Assembly: GCA_000513555.1 (NCBI GenBank)
Contig: ALYD01000014.1
Coordinates: forward strand, 1 to 64,000
Direction: 5' to 3'
Source: Lachnospiraceae bacterium JC7
GTDB taxonomy: Bacteria > Bacillota > Clostridia > Lachnospirales > Lachnospiraceae
DNA: 64,000 nucleotides
Shown here: positions 55,723-64,000 of the stretch, piece by piece
How positions within the stretch are numbered: position 1 is the stretch's first letter
How the letters are laid out: every line of letters starts with the position of its first letter
Made by a program: the position numbers and the translations under genes
The notes under the pieces: generated by a model
What the model was told of the DNA's origin: nothing
The model's input: the letters and a program-made list of their open reading frames with translations, nothing else
The model's database searches: none

Positions 55723-55916
55723 TTTTTCATTCCCTTAATAATTACTATCTTTTTATTCGATTCCTTACGTATAAAAAAAATCCACTGTACTTATCTCTTA
55801 AAGTTACAAGAACTGCATAAATCCTAATCAATATATTATATCATATATTTCCCGAAGATAAAAGCATGTATGCTCTGACATTCTTTACGGTTATGTGAGT
55901 TTTTCCAAAATCGAAA
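55723..55916. other. Divergent gap between kinase and amt genes
   Basis: This region carries the kinase promoter side on the minus strand and leads into the amt promoter at 55917. I see no gene in it. The amt leader continues from 55952 to 56111. Confidence 0.4.
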
Positions 55917-55945
55917 TTGACAAAGCTTTTAAAAAAGTATATATT
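55917..55945 (+). promoter_or_regulatory. Promoter of the amt gene
   Basis: TTGACA (55917-55922), a 17-nt spacer and TATATT (55940-55945) make a near-consensus sigma-A promoter. The start site would be near 55952, leaving a leader of about 160 nt before the amt ATG. No sigma-54 signature is seen. Confidence 0.8.
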
Positions 55946-55960
55946 TTCGAACCATAAGGG

Positions 55961-56052
55961 GCAAGGGTGCTTCGGTATGGAAACCGAAGCACCTTTTTTC
56001 TTTACTAATACTTCTGCGCAAGGGTGCGTTTCTTTCGGGAAACGCGCTCTTT
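55961..56052 (+). promoter_or_regulatory. amt leader with two tandem terminator hairpins
   Basis: The first hairpin has arms 55966-55975 and 55984-55993 (GGTGCTTCGG/CCGAAGCACC) and six T. The second has GTGCGTTTC/GAAACGCGC arms and seven T. Both begin after GCAAGGGTGC. Two factor-independent terminators between promoter and gene imply control by antitermination. The first loop can fold as hexaloop ATGGAA, with A at position 1 and G at position 4, the mark of ANTAR-binding RNA hairpins; the second loop does not fit that rule. Confidence 0.7.
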
Positions 56053-56111
56053 TTTTGATTCTGCGCAGAATATAAAAAGGCAGGATGCCTAAAAACTTAA
56101 GGGGGTAAATT

Positions 56112-57866
56112 ATGACAAGTGAAATTTTAGAAGCCATCCACAGCGAAGTGTATGGCGTATGGTTCCTGATCGGTGCCGCATTGGTATTCTGGATGCAGGC
56201 AGGCTTTGCAATGTGTGAGGCAGGTTTCACCAGAGCGAAGAACTCAGGAAACATTATCATGAAGAACCTTATGGACTTCTGTATAGGAACTGTAATGTGG
56301 TTCATCTGCGGTGCTTCACTGATGCTCGGCGAGAACATGCTGGGCGGTTTTGCCGGAAAGTTCTCATTCGATGTTTTCAGTAATTACGGAAGCTTTGACT
56401 ATTCAGGTTTCGTCTTCAACCTTGTATTCTGTGCCACTACCGCAACGATCGTTTCCGGTTCAATGGCAGAGAGAACAAAGTTCTCATCATACTGCATCTA
56501 TTCCGCAGTTATCTCCGCAATAATCTATCCAATCGAGGCACACTGGACATGGGGCGGCGGATTCCTGGCACAGTGGGGATTCCACGATTATGCCGGTTCA
56601 AACTGTATCCACATGGTTGGAGGCATTTGCGCCCTCATCGGTGCATGGATGCTTGGACCACGTATCGGAAAGTTCGTAAAGGATAAGAACGGAAAGGTCA
56701 CAAAGGTCAATGCCTTCCCCGGACACAACCTCGTAATCGCAGCTCTCGGCGTATTTATCCTCTGGCTCGGCTGGTACGGCTTCAACGGTGCCGCTGCCAC
56801 AGATGTAAGCACTCTTGGTTCAGTTTTCCTTACAACAACAGTTGCTCCGGCAGTTGCAACAGTAGTGTGTATGATCTTCACATGGATTAAGTACGGTAAG
56901 CCTGATGTATCCATGTGTCTCAATGCTTCTCTCGCAGGTCTTGTGGCCATCACCGCACCTTGTGATGTAACAGACTGTGCAGGTGCAGCTGTTATCGGTG
57001 TTGTTTCCGGAGTCCTCGTAGTATTCGGTGTATGGTTCTGTGATAATGTCATCCACGTTGACGATCCTGTAGGTGCAGTTGCGGTTCATATGTTCAACGG
57101 TATCTGGGGAACACTTGCTGTAGGTCTTTTCGCAACAGCATCAGCTCCGGGATTTGAACTTGCAGGTATCAGAGAAGGTCTTTTCTACGGCGGCGGTTTC
57201 TATCAGCTCGGAAAGCAGATCGGCGGAATGGCAGTAACCATCGCCTGGACTGTAGTTACTATCATCATCACTTATTCACTTATCAAAAAGTTTAACGGAC
57301 TCAGAGTTTCCGAAGAAGAAGAGATCGTCGGTCTCGACCGTAAGGAACACGGACTCACAAGTGCTTATGCAGGCTTCTCCATCATGGATATTTCGAACAC
57401 CATGATGATGGAGGTAAATGAGAACACAAGTCTCGGTTCCGACGAATACGAAGAAGCCAGCGATACTTTGAAGAATGCAGCCGTAAAGGTTGTCAATGCT
57501 TTCCCTGACACAGGAATCAGCAAGGTTGTGATCATCGCAAGACTTTCACGTTACGACACTCTCCGTAAGGCCATGAATGACCTCGGTGTCACAGGTATGA
57601 CAGTTACTCAGGTAATGGGCTGCGGCGTACAAAAGGGCGCAGGCGAGAAGTACCGAGGTGTTGAAGTGGATGCCACTCTTCTTCCTAAGGTAAAGGTAGA
57701 AGTTGTTGTGGGCAACATACCTGTAGAGTCAGTCATCGAAGCCGCAAAGAAGGCATTGTACACAGGTCATATCGGAGACGGAAAGATCTTCGTATATCCT
57801 GTTGAAAGGGTCGTAAAGATAAGAACCGGTGAAGAAGATTTAGCCGCCCTTCAGGACGTAGAATGA
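56112..57866 (+). CDS. Ammonium transporter fused to a PII signal protein (Amt-GlnK)
   Basis: This 584-residue protein has an Amt/Rh channel at about residues 10-420, with eleven membrane segments, A-H-W-T-W-G-G-G and the twin pore histidine regions P-G-H-N and A-V-H-M. After a 50-residue linker comes a complete PII domain (about 470-580) with G-V-Q-K-G-A-G-E-K-Y-R-G-V-E-V in the T-loop and G-D-G-K-I-F-V-Y-P-V-E-R-V-V-K-I-R-T-G-E (B/C loops). Separate GlnK normally blocks AmtB; here the regulator is tethered. The tyrosine that is uridylylated in E. coli GlnB/GlnK (Y51) is Val, so uridylylation is not expected. The ATG follows AAGGGGG. It is the only clear plus-strand gene. Confidence 0.95.
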   Translation: MTSEILEAIHSEVYGVWFLIGAALVFWMQAGFAMCEAGFTRAKNSGNIIMKNLMDFCIGTVMWFICGASLMLGENMLGGFAGKFSFDVFSNYGSFDYSGFVFNLVFCATTATIVSGSMAERTKFSSYCIYSAVISAIIYPIEAHWTWGGGFLAQWGFHDYAGSNCIHMVGGICALIGAWMLGPRIGKFVKDKNGKVTKVNAFPGHNLVIAALGVFILWLGWYGFNGAAATDVSTLGSVFLTTTVAPAVATVVCMIFTWIKYGKPDVSMCLNASLAGLVAITAPCDVTDCAGAAVIGVVSGVLVVFGVWFCDNVIHVDDPVGAVAVHMFNGIWGTLAVGLFATASAPGFELAGIREGLFYGGGFYQLGKQIGGMAVTIAWTVVTIIITYSLIKKFNGLRVSEEEEIVGLDRKEHGLTSAYAGFSIMDISNTMMMEVNENTSLGSDEYEEASDTLKNAAVKVVNAFPDTGISKVVIIARLSRYDTLRKAMNDLGVTGMTVTQVMGCGVQKGAGEKYRGVEVDATLLPKVKVEVVVGNIPVESVIEAAKKALYTGHIGDGKIFVYPVERVVKIRTGEEDLAALQDVE

Positions 57867-57970
57867 TGAAGCACATGTAATAAAACAGCTCACGGGCTCA
57901 AAACAAATTCACAATTATAAAAGTAAAGTGTTTGAAAAAACCGTAAATCAATCCTCCCTGATTTAGAAGT

Positions 57971-58004
57971 ATGCCGGACAGCAGTAAAGCTGTCCGGCAT
58001 TTTA
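57971..58004 (+). terminator. Terminator of amt, possibly bidirectional
   Basis: Perfect 12-bp arms 57971-57982 and 57989-58000 with a 6-nt loop are followed by TTTATA. It lies between the convergent amt and DUF5688-like genes. Confidence 0.88.
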
Positions 58005-58036
58005 TATACTCCACTTTTGATTTCAGATAATATTCC

Positions 58037-58891
58037 TCAGGCAGTCATCCTGTATGCTCTATCGGTAAGCCTGTCCTCGGCGGAAACCATCGTCTCATTG
58101 ATCTCCTTCACCATATTGCTGATAACAGCAAAATCCACTGTGGCCATTTCAGGCACAAGAATCATTTCATGTCTCGACGAAGGGATAACGATGAAATTCT
58201 TCACACCGCACTTTTCTGCAAATGCTTTTATATTCACTTTGTCGAGGATCGCACTGGCCCCATAGAACTTCAGCTTATTGGTGATCACATATATCTCCTT
58301 ATCGCTTTCCGCCATCATTTCCTGCTTCTGCTTATCACTGAATTCAGGATTCCTGCCGGATTCCTTCATAATTTCACATACCACATCAAAAATCGGCTTT
58401 ATGACAGTTTCAGCCCGAAGATTCTTTTCAGCCTGTTCCCAGATTTCCTCCTCAGTAAGGCCTGTACGTTCAAGGATCATGCTGTTAAGCTTGATGCAGC
58501 CCTCTTCTCTTTGGACCTTGACCCTCAGGTACAGGTAACACTCAAGCCCTTCAAACTCACAGCTTTTCTTGATAAGGTTTTCCGTACTCTCCCTTTGAAC
58601 CGCTATGCTCACATGGGACATGATATACTCGCGGTTAAAGGTATTTTCAATGTCAAAATAAATCCCATCATGCTTTGCAGCGATAGCCAGTATCTCATCC
58701 GCCACAGTATCAGGATCCGCACCATTCTCCGTATCTTTCACAAACTGTTCGATATAGATATTGAGAGAACAGTTGCCCTTTCCTTTTACAGCTATCGCCT
58801 TCCGGACAACGCCGTTTTTTACCACATCGTTGAGTTTCGCTTCGTGACCTCTCTTTTCGATTGCCTCCAGTAACTTTTCTTCAGTTGTCAT
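58037..58891 (-). CDS. DUF5688-like protein of unknown function
   Basis: This 284-residue cytoplasmic protein starts with a short helix and N-D-V-V-K-N-G-V-V-R-K-A-I-A-V, then acidic segments with Y-I-E-Q-F and E-I-L-A-I. The second half has Y-V-I-T-N-K-L-K-F-Y-G-A-S-A-I-L and N-F-I-V-I-P-S-S-R-H-E. These are features of the DUF5688 proteins found in multiple copies in Lachnospiraceae. No catalytic motif is obvious. It lies convergent to amt. The family call is from memory of these motifs. Confidence 0.7.
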   Translation of the reverse strand: MTTEEKLLEAIEKRGHEAKLNDVVKNGVVRKAIAVKGKGNCSLNIYIEQFVKDTENGADPDTVADEILAIAAKHDGIYFDIENTFNREYIMSHVSIAVQRESTENLIKKSCEFEGLECYLYLRVKVQREEGCIKLNSMILERTGLTEEEIWEQAEKNLRAETVIKPIFDVVCEIMKESGRNPEFSDKQKQEMMAESDKEIYVITNKLKFYGASAILDKVNIKAFAEKCGVKNFIVIPSSRHEMILVPEMATVDFAVISNMVKEINETMVSAEDRLTDRAYRMTA

Positions 58892-59390
58892 AGTATTTCT
58901 CCTTATGAAAAAATTACGAGTTCCATCTGCCGACAGGTCTCATCCGGCTTTCCTCGAGCTGTAATAAATATACACAAGTGCAAAAGTCTATAGCAGAGTA
59001 TTAAAATATTTGAAACTTTACGCTTAAAAAAGGGATAAAAATTGAACTTAAATAAAAGATAAATAGAAAATATAAAAGATAAGACATAGAACAATGTCTC
59101 TTAAAATATTACTTTCACGTTCGTGTTATACACTTATATAATTTTTTGCCCCGGGATCCTATGAAGAAACCTGCGAAAATCAAAAGATAATTCTTTGAAA
59201 GATAGATGTTGAAGATATATGAACCATCTTCATGAAATGTAGATCTGTTCCTTCAGATCACATCGACTCGTAACTGCATTATACGTAATGATCATGATTT
59301 CAGCAACTAAAAAAAGAAGAAAATAATATACCCGAACAGCAACCTATGTCATAGATCATGCATGGTGAATACACTTTCCCGAAATAGAAA
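58892..59390. other. Gap between lgt and the DUF5688-like gene
   Basis: In this AT-rich stretch of about 500 nt I see no gene, RNA or repeat that I can support. A 63-residue frame at 58903-59094 is hydrophobic and Phe-rich by base composition, with no ribosome site. The part nearest 58892 should hold the promoter of the DUF5688-like gene. Confidence 0.4.
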
Positions 59391-59421
59391 AGCCCGGGAG
59401 ATCATTCAGACTACCGGGTTT
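59391..59421 (-). terminator. Terminator of lgt
   Basis: An AAAGCCCGG/CCGGGTTTT stem around an imperfect loop; TTTTC follows on the minus strand, 27 nt after the lgt stop. Confidence 0.75.
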
Positions 59422-59448
59422 TCCGCAAATTACATTCAGATATATATA

Positions 59449-60483
59449 TTAATGATTTTCTGTATTATCCACAGCAGATGCATTATCTGTCTCAACAGGA
59501 CTTTCGACCACGTCTTCTGCAGTTGTCTCTACGGCGCTGTCCTCGCTTTCCTGGCGGTTGGCCACTGCCTTCTTTGCCGCCAATGCTTCAAGCTCCGCTT
59601 TAAGTACCGCATCAGGTCCGTTCTTCTTCACCTTATTAAGGTTATAAATAATAAGGCCTGCTCCCACTACTGCAAGAAGAGCTGAAAGAGCCTGGGATAC
59701 AGCTATATTTGTTCCCCAGAGGTAAAGTGAATCGGTGCGGAGTCCCTCTATCCAGAAACGTCCGATTCCATAGCACAGGAGATACTGGAAAAAGATCTGT
59801 CCGGTAAACTTCTTTTTCGGCGCCATAAGATAAAAGATCACAAGCGTACAGAGGTTCCACATTGACTCATAGAAAAATGTGGGATGAACCTGAATGAACA
59901 GATTCTCTCCGATCTTGAAAGAATTAAGAAGCACTTCGTCATTCAGCATATTGGGATTTACCAATGCTTCCTTTATACGCATGGCGAGGAAGGAATCCGT
60001 AGGGCCTCCGAACGCCTCAGTGTTGAAGAAATTACCCCATCTTCCCACGCTCTGACCTATAAGTAGACCGAGGATACCCGAATCCATCATGGACAGAACA
60101 TTGATCTTTTTCACACGGCAGAAAATGGTACATCCGATCACACTGACGATTATTCCTCCGTAGATCGCGAGTCCGCCCTGACGGATATTTAGGATCTCAT
60201 CAAGATGCTGTGAGTAATAGTCCCACTCGAACATTACGTAGTAGGCTCTTGCTCCAAGGATAGCAAAGATAACTGTATAAAGTCCCATATCCTGGATATC
60301 ATCCACCTTCAGGCCTCTTCTTTTATAGTCCATGCTGGCTATCAGAAAACCCAGCATCATGCCTATTCCGATAATGATTCCATAGTATGCTATCCTGAAA
60401 CCAAAGATGGAAATGCTGTTCTTCAGATGCTCTACCCCCACCCCAAGATGCGGAAAATAAATGTCAAAATTGTCAGTATTCAT
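59449..60483 (-). CDS. lgt: Prolipoprotein diacylglyceryl transferase Lgt
   Basis: This 344-residue membrane enzyme has seven helices. G-A-R-A-Y-Y-V near residue 77, G-G-L-A-I-Y-G-G near 102 and the Lgt signature G-R-W-G-N-F-F-N-T-E near 146 (with the essential Arg) are present. It attaches diacylglycerol to lipobox cysteines such as that of MetQ. A C-terminal extension of about 60 residues, rich in Ala/Glu/Val, is longer than usual. It is 42 nt downstream of the SGNH-type gene. Confidence 0.95.
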   Translation of the reverse strand: MNTDNFDIYFPHLGVGVEHLKNSISIFGFRIAYYGIIIGIGMMLGFLIASMDYKRRGLKVDDIQDMGLYTVIFAILGARAYYVMFEWDYYSQHLDEILNIRQGGLAIYGGIIVSVIGCTIFCRVKKINVLSMMDSGILGLLIGQSVGRWGNFFNTEAFGGPTDSFLAMRIKEALVNPNMLNDEVLLNSFKIGENLFIQVHPTFFYESMWNLCTLVIFYLMAPKKKFTGQIFFQYLLCYGIGRFWIEGLRTDSLYLWGTNIAVSQALSALLAVVGAGLIIYNLNKVKKNGPDAVLKAELEALAAKKAVANRQESEDSAVETTAEDVVESPVETDNASAVDNTENH

Positions 60484-60525
60484 CCAAACGCTGTCCTTTC
60501 TCTTCTGTTATATAAAAAACCGGGC

Positions 60526-61881
60526 TCACCTGCAAAACAGCTTATCGCATACAACTGCACCGCTGTCTCTCAGTTTCACCGTCATCCTCACAACAGGCAC
60601 AGCCTGTTCAGAAATGACTGTCCCTGGAGCCATGGCTTCGCCGTCCATATCGTAATCTGCCCTGTCCTGAACTTCCGGGGCATCGATGCTTTGAACCCGG
60701 GTTACATTCAGTCTGCTTCCATGAAGCTTATACAGCATCTCACAGACCTCATCCGGCTCATAGTCACCTGTTACCGTCATTTCAGTTTCAAACTCGGGAT
60801 AAGCCGCAAACATAAGGCAGGTCTTGAAATCCGTCTGCAGAAGCATGTCCGCATTAAGCGCCGGAATGTAGACATTGGCATAATCATCGTTCCAGTTACT
60901 GTAGGCTGCCTCCTCACGCTTATCTCTGAAACCATAGTACTGCTGCAGAAGCTTTCCGAGATACATGGTCACCTTAAATGCACCTACGGCATTCAGATGG
61001 GCATTGGCATCCACAAGATCCGTGTCCCAGTTCACGACAACTGAACTTAGCATCTCATCCTTATCCGTACCCTTCATAAGATCAATGACTCTGACCCCCA
61101 TCTCTTCGGCAAGCTTCATCACTCTGTTTTCCGCCATCTGATTTTCGACGCAGGCAGGATACGGTACTCTCATGAAGCAGACCTCAACCCCCGCATCGCG
61201 ACAGGCAGTCACAAAATCTCTTATGTAAGTGTCGGCGCCTTCAGAGCCCTCCATGGTGTCTCCGGGCTTCACCCGCTCGATAGCATTGGGAACCGCAACA
61301 CCATATCTTATCTCCGAACCGCTGTAGGAGTTAAAAAATCCTGAATCAAATGCAGCCTTGGCAGACTCTTCCGTCACCTCGTCCCATCTGCTGTGATAAA
61401 CAGAAAAAGGGAAGAAAAGCTCAGCCTTGGCCGCAGTACTTCTGTCCTTAAGCAGGTCCTGCACCGCCATGAACTTGGTGATACTCATAGGATATGCATC
61501 CATGGAGTAGTGCATGAAGCTGATATCCATATATGGCTGGTCATGAGCATACATATCGTAAATATCAAGTATCGCAAGCCTGGGCTTATGATACTTCAGG
61601 GACTGCCTGAGAACCCAGTATGACATGCCGAGGGAGGCTGCGTGACCTCCCAGATTGAAACTGGTGATTCCGTAATTCTTCCAGAGCTCCATGGGCTGTA
61701 TGCCGCTCAGAACATGACTGGAGCCGTAAAAGACCACATCGTATTCATTGGGCTCTGCAAAGAACTTCACATATTTTCTTTGACTCACGCCGCGAGTCGT
61801 AAGTTTGTCTCCCACATAAATCCCGCCTGTCACCATGACGAGGATCAGAAGCACAGAGACTATTCTTTTCCAAATTTTCAT
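60526..61881 (-). CDS. SGNH-fold acyl-transfer partner of the MBOAT protein
   Basis: This 451-residue protein has one N-terminal membrane anchor (I-V-S-V-L-L-I-L-V-M-V-T-G-G-I). An extracellular SGNH-type domain follows, with the nucleophile block Y-G-S-S-H-V near residue 53 and A-N-A-H-L-N near 290, a plausible catalytic D/N-x-H pair. It resembles DltD/AlgX/PatB-type partners that finish transfer of acyl groups moved by MBOAT proteins. The gene directly follows the MBOAT gene (118 nt). The acceptor is unknown; surface glycan or teichoic acid is likely. Confidence 0.8.
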   Translation of the reverse strand: MKIWKRIVSVLLILVMVTGGIYVGDKLTTRGVSQRKYVKFFAEPNEYDVVFYGSSHVLSGIQPMELWKNYGITSFNLGGHAASLGMSYWVLRQSLKYHKPRLAILDIYDMYAHDQPYMDISFMHYSMDAYPMSITKFMAVQDLLKDRSTAAKAELFFPFSVYHSRWDEVTEESAKAAFDSGFFNSYSGSEIRYGVAVPNAIERVKPGDTMEGSEGADTYIRDFVTACRDAGVEVCFMRVPYPACVENQMAENRVMKLAEEMGVRVIDLMKGTDKDEMLSSVVVNWDTDLVDANAHLNAVGAFKVTMYLGKLLQQYYGFRDKREEAAYSNWNDDYANVYIPALNADMLLQTDFKTCLMFAAYPEFETEMTVTGDYEPDEVCEMLYKLHGSRLNVTRVQSIDAPEVQDRADYDMDGEAMAPGTVISEQAVPVVRMTVKLRDSGAVVCDKLFCR

Positions 61882-61999
61882 TAATTTTTCTCACAAATCA
61901 AACTTGTACGATTCCTGACCTATTAGATATGCAGTCAGGAAATCCAGGATACATATTCTGTACATCCATTCAAAGCCCCATCATTGATCACACTTCAAT

Positions 62000-63871
62000 T
62001 CAGTACTGGAAGTATATGAAGCTTGAAGCATCGTAGGAATTGCCCCAGATTCCGAAGACAAGGATCACCAGGATAGAAACTGCAATGATGAACTCCCTGA
62101 GAAACATTGGCCTCTGAAGTATCCATTTGCGAATGTTTCCGCCGTGATACTTCACATAATCGCTGAGGAAAAGTATGGCTATACAGATCATGAGAAGCCA
62201 GAAGTTCCTCTCATTTAGTCCAAGCTCGTAGATCCCGGACAGACTGATCTCGCTGAATCCGAAATTATTCTTCACCCTTTCTATCATCATGAGAGCATCC
62301 CTGAGTCCCGCTGCTCTGAAGAAAAGCCATGCAAAATCTATGAGAACAAAGGTTATCAGTATCCTTATGAGCTTAAGGATGCTCATCTTCACGCTTCTGA
62401 AGCTGAGCTCTCCTTCTCCGATTCTGATGCCGAAGACGCCTGTTCTTAAGTGTCCTCTTTTTGCCTCCTCAGTCTGCCATGCCGCAAGGCCTGAAGAAAC
62501 TCTGAGAGATGCCCTGATATCTTCATCTGAATAGCCGCTCTCACTGTCCTCTTCATCACTTCTCCGCTTTTTACTGAGTGCTTTCTTCTCCCACGGAGTC
62601 ACCACATCGGTAGTAGGCTCAATGGAAGAATAGATCTTCATACTGCCGGCCATGGCCGGATTCTTCTTCAGACTGAGAACATTTTTATCAAATCCGAATA
62701 TCCTAAGAAGCAGAGTTCTTACAGGAGTGAGTATACCGCCTATGATCTGGTAAAGACCGTTAAGTCCTCCCCACACAACATAGCTCCACTGGCTTCCATG
62801 CCATAGTCCGCTGACAACGAAAACCACCATGACATTAAAATACCGTCTCAGGAAATTACAGCGGCTTCCGCCTAAAGGGAAATAAAGATAATCTCTGAAC
62901 CAGCCGGATAACGAAATATGCCAGCGTCTCCAGAAATCCTGAACAGAAACACTGAAATACGGACAGTCAAAATTCTCCATGAAAGCTACGCCCAGCATAT
63001 TGGCAGCGCCTGTAGCTATGATGGAATAACCGCAGAAATCACAGTATATCTCAAAAGCATAGATCACCGTTGCCAGAACTATGGCCCAACCGTAAAGCTC
63101 ATGATAGTTCTGATATACGAAATTTACAAGTATTGCGGCTCTGTCTGCTATGACAAGCTTAAGGAAAAAGCCCCATAGCATCAGCATGAAACCTGAGCAC
63201 ACTCTATTCCAGTCAAATTCCCGGGTTCTTGAGTACTGCGGCATGAGTGAAGGTGCCCTGCCGATTGGGCCTGCAAGAATTGACGGAAAGAAACTCACAA
63301 AGAGAGCATATCTGAGAAAATTCTTCTCTGAAGGAATCTCTTCCCTGTAAACATCTATAAGATAACCTGCCGCCTGAAAAGTAAAAAACGAAATACCTAC
63401 GGGCATTACGATGTCAAAATGATCGAATTCTACGAAAAGCCCTATACGCTCAAGGAGCTTCACCATATTGACCGCAAGAAAATCCGTATATTTATAAAAG
63501 CATAAAAGTCCGAATATAATGCAAAGGGTCAGTGTAAGCACCGCCCTCTGCTTTTTCTCTCTGCCGGACACCGCTTTTATTTCAATGTTTCTGCGGCTCC
63601 TGCTCACCTTGGAATAAAAGTCTGCCGAAATCCTGCCGTCCTCATCAGGATTTCCCCATGTGGCATGGGAATCCTTACCTATGATAAGACCTGCAATATA
63701 TGTGAGAACAGTGACGCCCAACAGCAGAAGTCCGTATCTCGGGTTCCAGCTCATATAGAACCAGTAGCTCGAAAGAAGCAGCCAGAAATTCTGAAGGAAC
63801 TTAGGAACCACATAATACACTAAAAGCACTATCGGGAAGAACACAAGAAATCCCAAAGAATTAAAAATCAT
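62000..63871 (-). CDS. MBOAT-family O-acyltransferase (AlgI-like)
   Basis: This 623-residue polytopic protein has the AlgI/DltB-type MBOAT core: M-P-V-G-I-S-F-F-T-F-Q near residue 150, Y-C-D-F-C-G-Y-S near 270, D-F-W-R-R-W-H-I-S-L near 310 and the catalytic histidine in S-G-L-W-H-G near 357. Two charged cytoplasmic insertions are unusual: about residues 65-110, and about 385-490 rich in Lys, Glu and Ser. It would move acyl groups across the membrane to be transferred with the SGNH partner. The ATG follows AGAGGAG. Confidence 0.9.
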   Translation of the reverse strand: MIFNSLGFLVFFPIVLLVYYVVPKFLQNFWLLLSSYWFYMSWNPRYGLLLLGVTVLTYIAGLIIGKDSHATWGNPDEDGRISADFYSKVSRSRRNIEIKAVSGREKKQRAVLTLTLCIIFGLLCFYKYTDFLAVNMVKLLERIGLFVEFDHFDIVMPVGISFFTFQAAGYLIDVYREEIPSEKNFLRYALFVSFFPSILAGPIGRAPSLMPQYSRTREFDWNRVCSGFMLMLWGFFLKLVIADRAAILVNFVYQNYHELYGWAIVLATVIYAFEIYCDFCGYSIIATGAANMLGVAFMENFDCPYFSVSVQDFWRRWHISLSGWFRDYLYFPLGGSRCNFLRRYFNVMVVFVVSGLWHGSQWSYVVWGGLNGLYQIIGGILTPVRTLLLRIFGFDKNVLSLKKNPAMAGSMKIYSSIEPTTDVVTPWEKKALSKKRRSDEEDSESGYSDEDIRASLRVSSGLAAWQTEEAKRGHLRTGVFGIRIGEGELSFRSVKMSILKLIRILITFVLIDFAWLFFRAAGLRDALMMIERVKNNFGFSEISLSGIYELGLNERNFWLLMICIAILFLSDYVKYHGGNIRKWILQRPMFLREFIIAVSILVILVFGIWGNSYDASSFIYFQY

Positions 63872-63893
63872 AAATACTCCTCTTGAAGTCCTT

Positions 63894-64000
63894 TCACTCT
63901 GTCTTTCCTTCCAGAATCTTTATGAAGTCCTCTTCAGTCACTATAGGAACTCCCAGTTCCTTTGCCTTCTTATTCTTACCGGAAGTCGAAGTGATATCAT
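63894..64000 (-). CDS. ligA: C-terminal BRCT end of NAD-dependent DNA ligase (partial)
   Basis: The last 35 codons of a gene that runs off the window read S-G-K-N-K-K-A-K-E-L-G-V-P-I-V-T-E-E-D-F, then a short tail. This is the typical end of the BRCT domain of LigA (K-x-x-K-A-x-x-L-G-I-P-I-I-x-E-x-x-F). Other BRCT proteins cannot be ruled out from so short a piece. It lies 22 nt upstream of the MBOAT gene. Confidence 0.65.
   Translation of the reverse strand, partial: DITSTSGKNKKAKELGVPIVTEEDFIKILEGKTE

Noticed and set aside
56540-57089. Long minus-strand frames opposite the amt gene
   Set aside because: They are shadows of the Amt coding sequence with low-complexity Thr/Pro-rich translation.
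58903-59094. A 63-residue hydrophobic frame upstream of the DUF5688-like gene
   Set aside because: Phe/Leu/Ile-rich because of AT-rich DNA, with no Shine-Dalgarno site.
1-64000. CRISPR array, complete insertion sequence, prophage or rRNA operon
   Set aside because: No regularly spaced repeat-spacer array, no complete transposase with terminal repeats, no phage structural genes and no rRNA sequence were recognised.

Overview
The window is low-GC Firmicutes chromosome, most likely Lachnospiraceae (Clostridia). The signs are a shortened dcw cluster with a SpoVD/FtsI-type transpeptidase, class III NrdD/NrdG, MetNIQ, a DUF975 protein, a DUF5688-like protein, an Amt-PII fusion and strong AGGAGG-type ribosome sites. 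The genus cannot be fixed from the sequence. Nearly all genes are on the minus strand; the ammonium transporter is the only clear plus-strand gene. Starts were moved from the longest frame wherever a Shine-Dalgarno site, a terminator or the family N-terminus decided the matter.

Layout. (1) 1-859: 5' part of an Rpn-type PD-(D/E)XK nuclease gene. (2) 1.2-14.3 kb: a surface-glycan / teichoic-acid-like locus with four LicD proteins, a TagD-dehydrogenase fusion, a class V aminotransferase, a TarI/TarJ/epimerase-like trio and two glycosyl- or polyol-phosphate transferases. It ends beside a tRNA-Met/tRNA-Val pair. (3) 14.9-25.2 kb: FIST hybrid histidine kinase, a low-complexity unknown protein, NlpC/P60 hydrolase, AroD-AroK fusion, NrdR, DUF975 protein and a chemoreceptor. 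(4) 25.5-30.4 kb: nrdG, the Tat translocase genes and nrdD, with a probable pair of NrdR boxes upstream of nrdD. (5) 30.9-33.7 kb: metQ-metI-metN. (6) 34.2-37.9 kb: two tRNA-Leu(UAA) genes, a PepV-type dipeptidase and prfC. (7) 38-48.7 kb: the division/wall cluster mraZ-rsmH-ftsL-PBP-mraY-murD-ftsW, a terminator, then ftsQ(divIB) and ftsZ. (8) 49.1-50.2 kb: ychF. (9) 50.4-55.7 kb: an AT-rich island of a TOPRIM protein, an EEP-fold nuclease, an AlbA_2/Schlafen-like protein and a soluble Ser/Thr kinase. (10) 55.9-64 kb: amt-PII fusion behind a leader with two terminator hairpins, a DUF5688-like gene, lgt, an SGNH/MBOAT acylation pair and the 3' end of ligA.

How the genes work together. The glycan locus appears to make CDP-activated small polyols: TagD for glycerol-3-phosphate and TarI/TarJ for a pentitol phosphate. 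It may modify one of them by oxidation and transamination, and LicD proteins would then transfer the phospho-substituents to a surface polymer. No choline kinase or LicC-type gene is present, so a substituent other than phosphocholine is plausible. The island at 50.4-53.8 kb looks like a regulator or effector gene followed by two nucleases from one promoter. A regular 10/12-bp array of CTTCA motifs sits just upstream of the -35 element. This is the best candidate for an undescribed, possibly antiphage, system. Function there is inferred from domains only.
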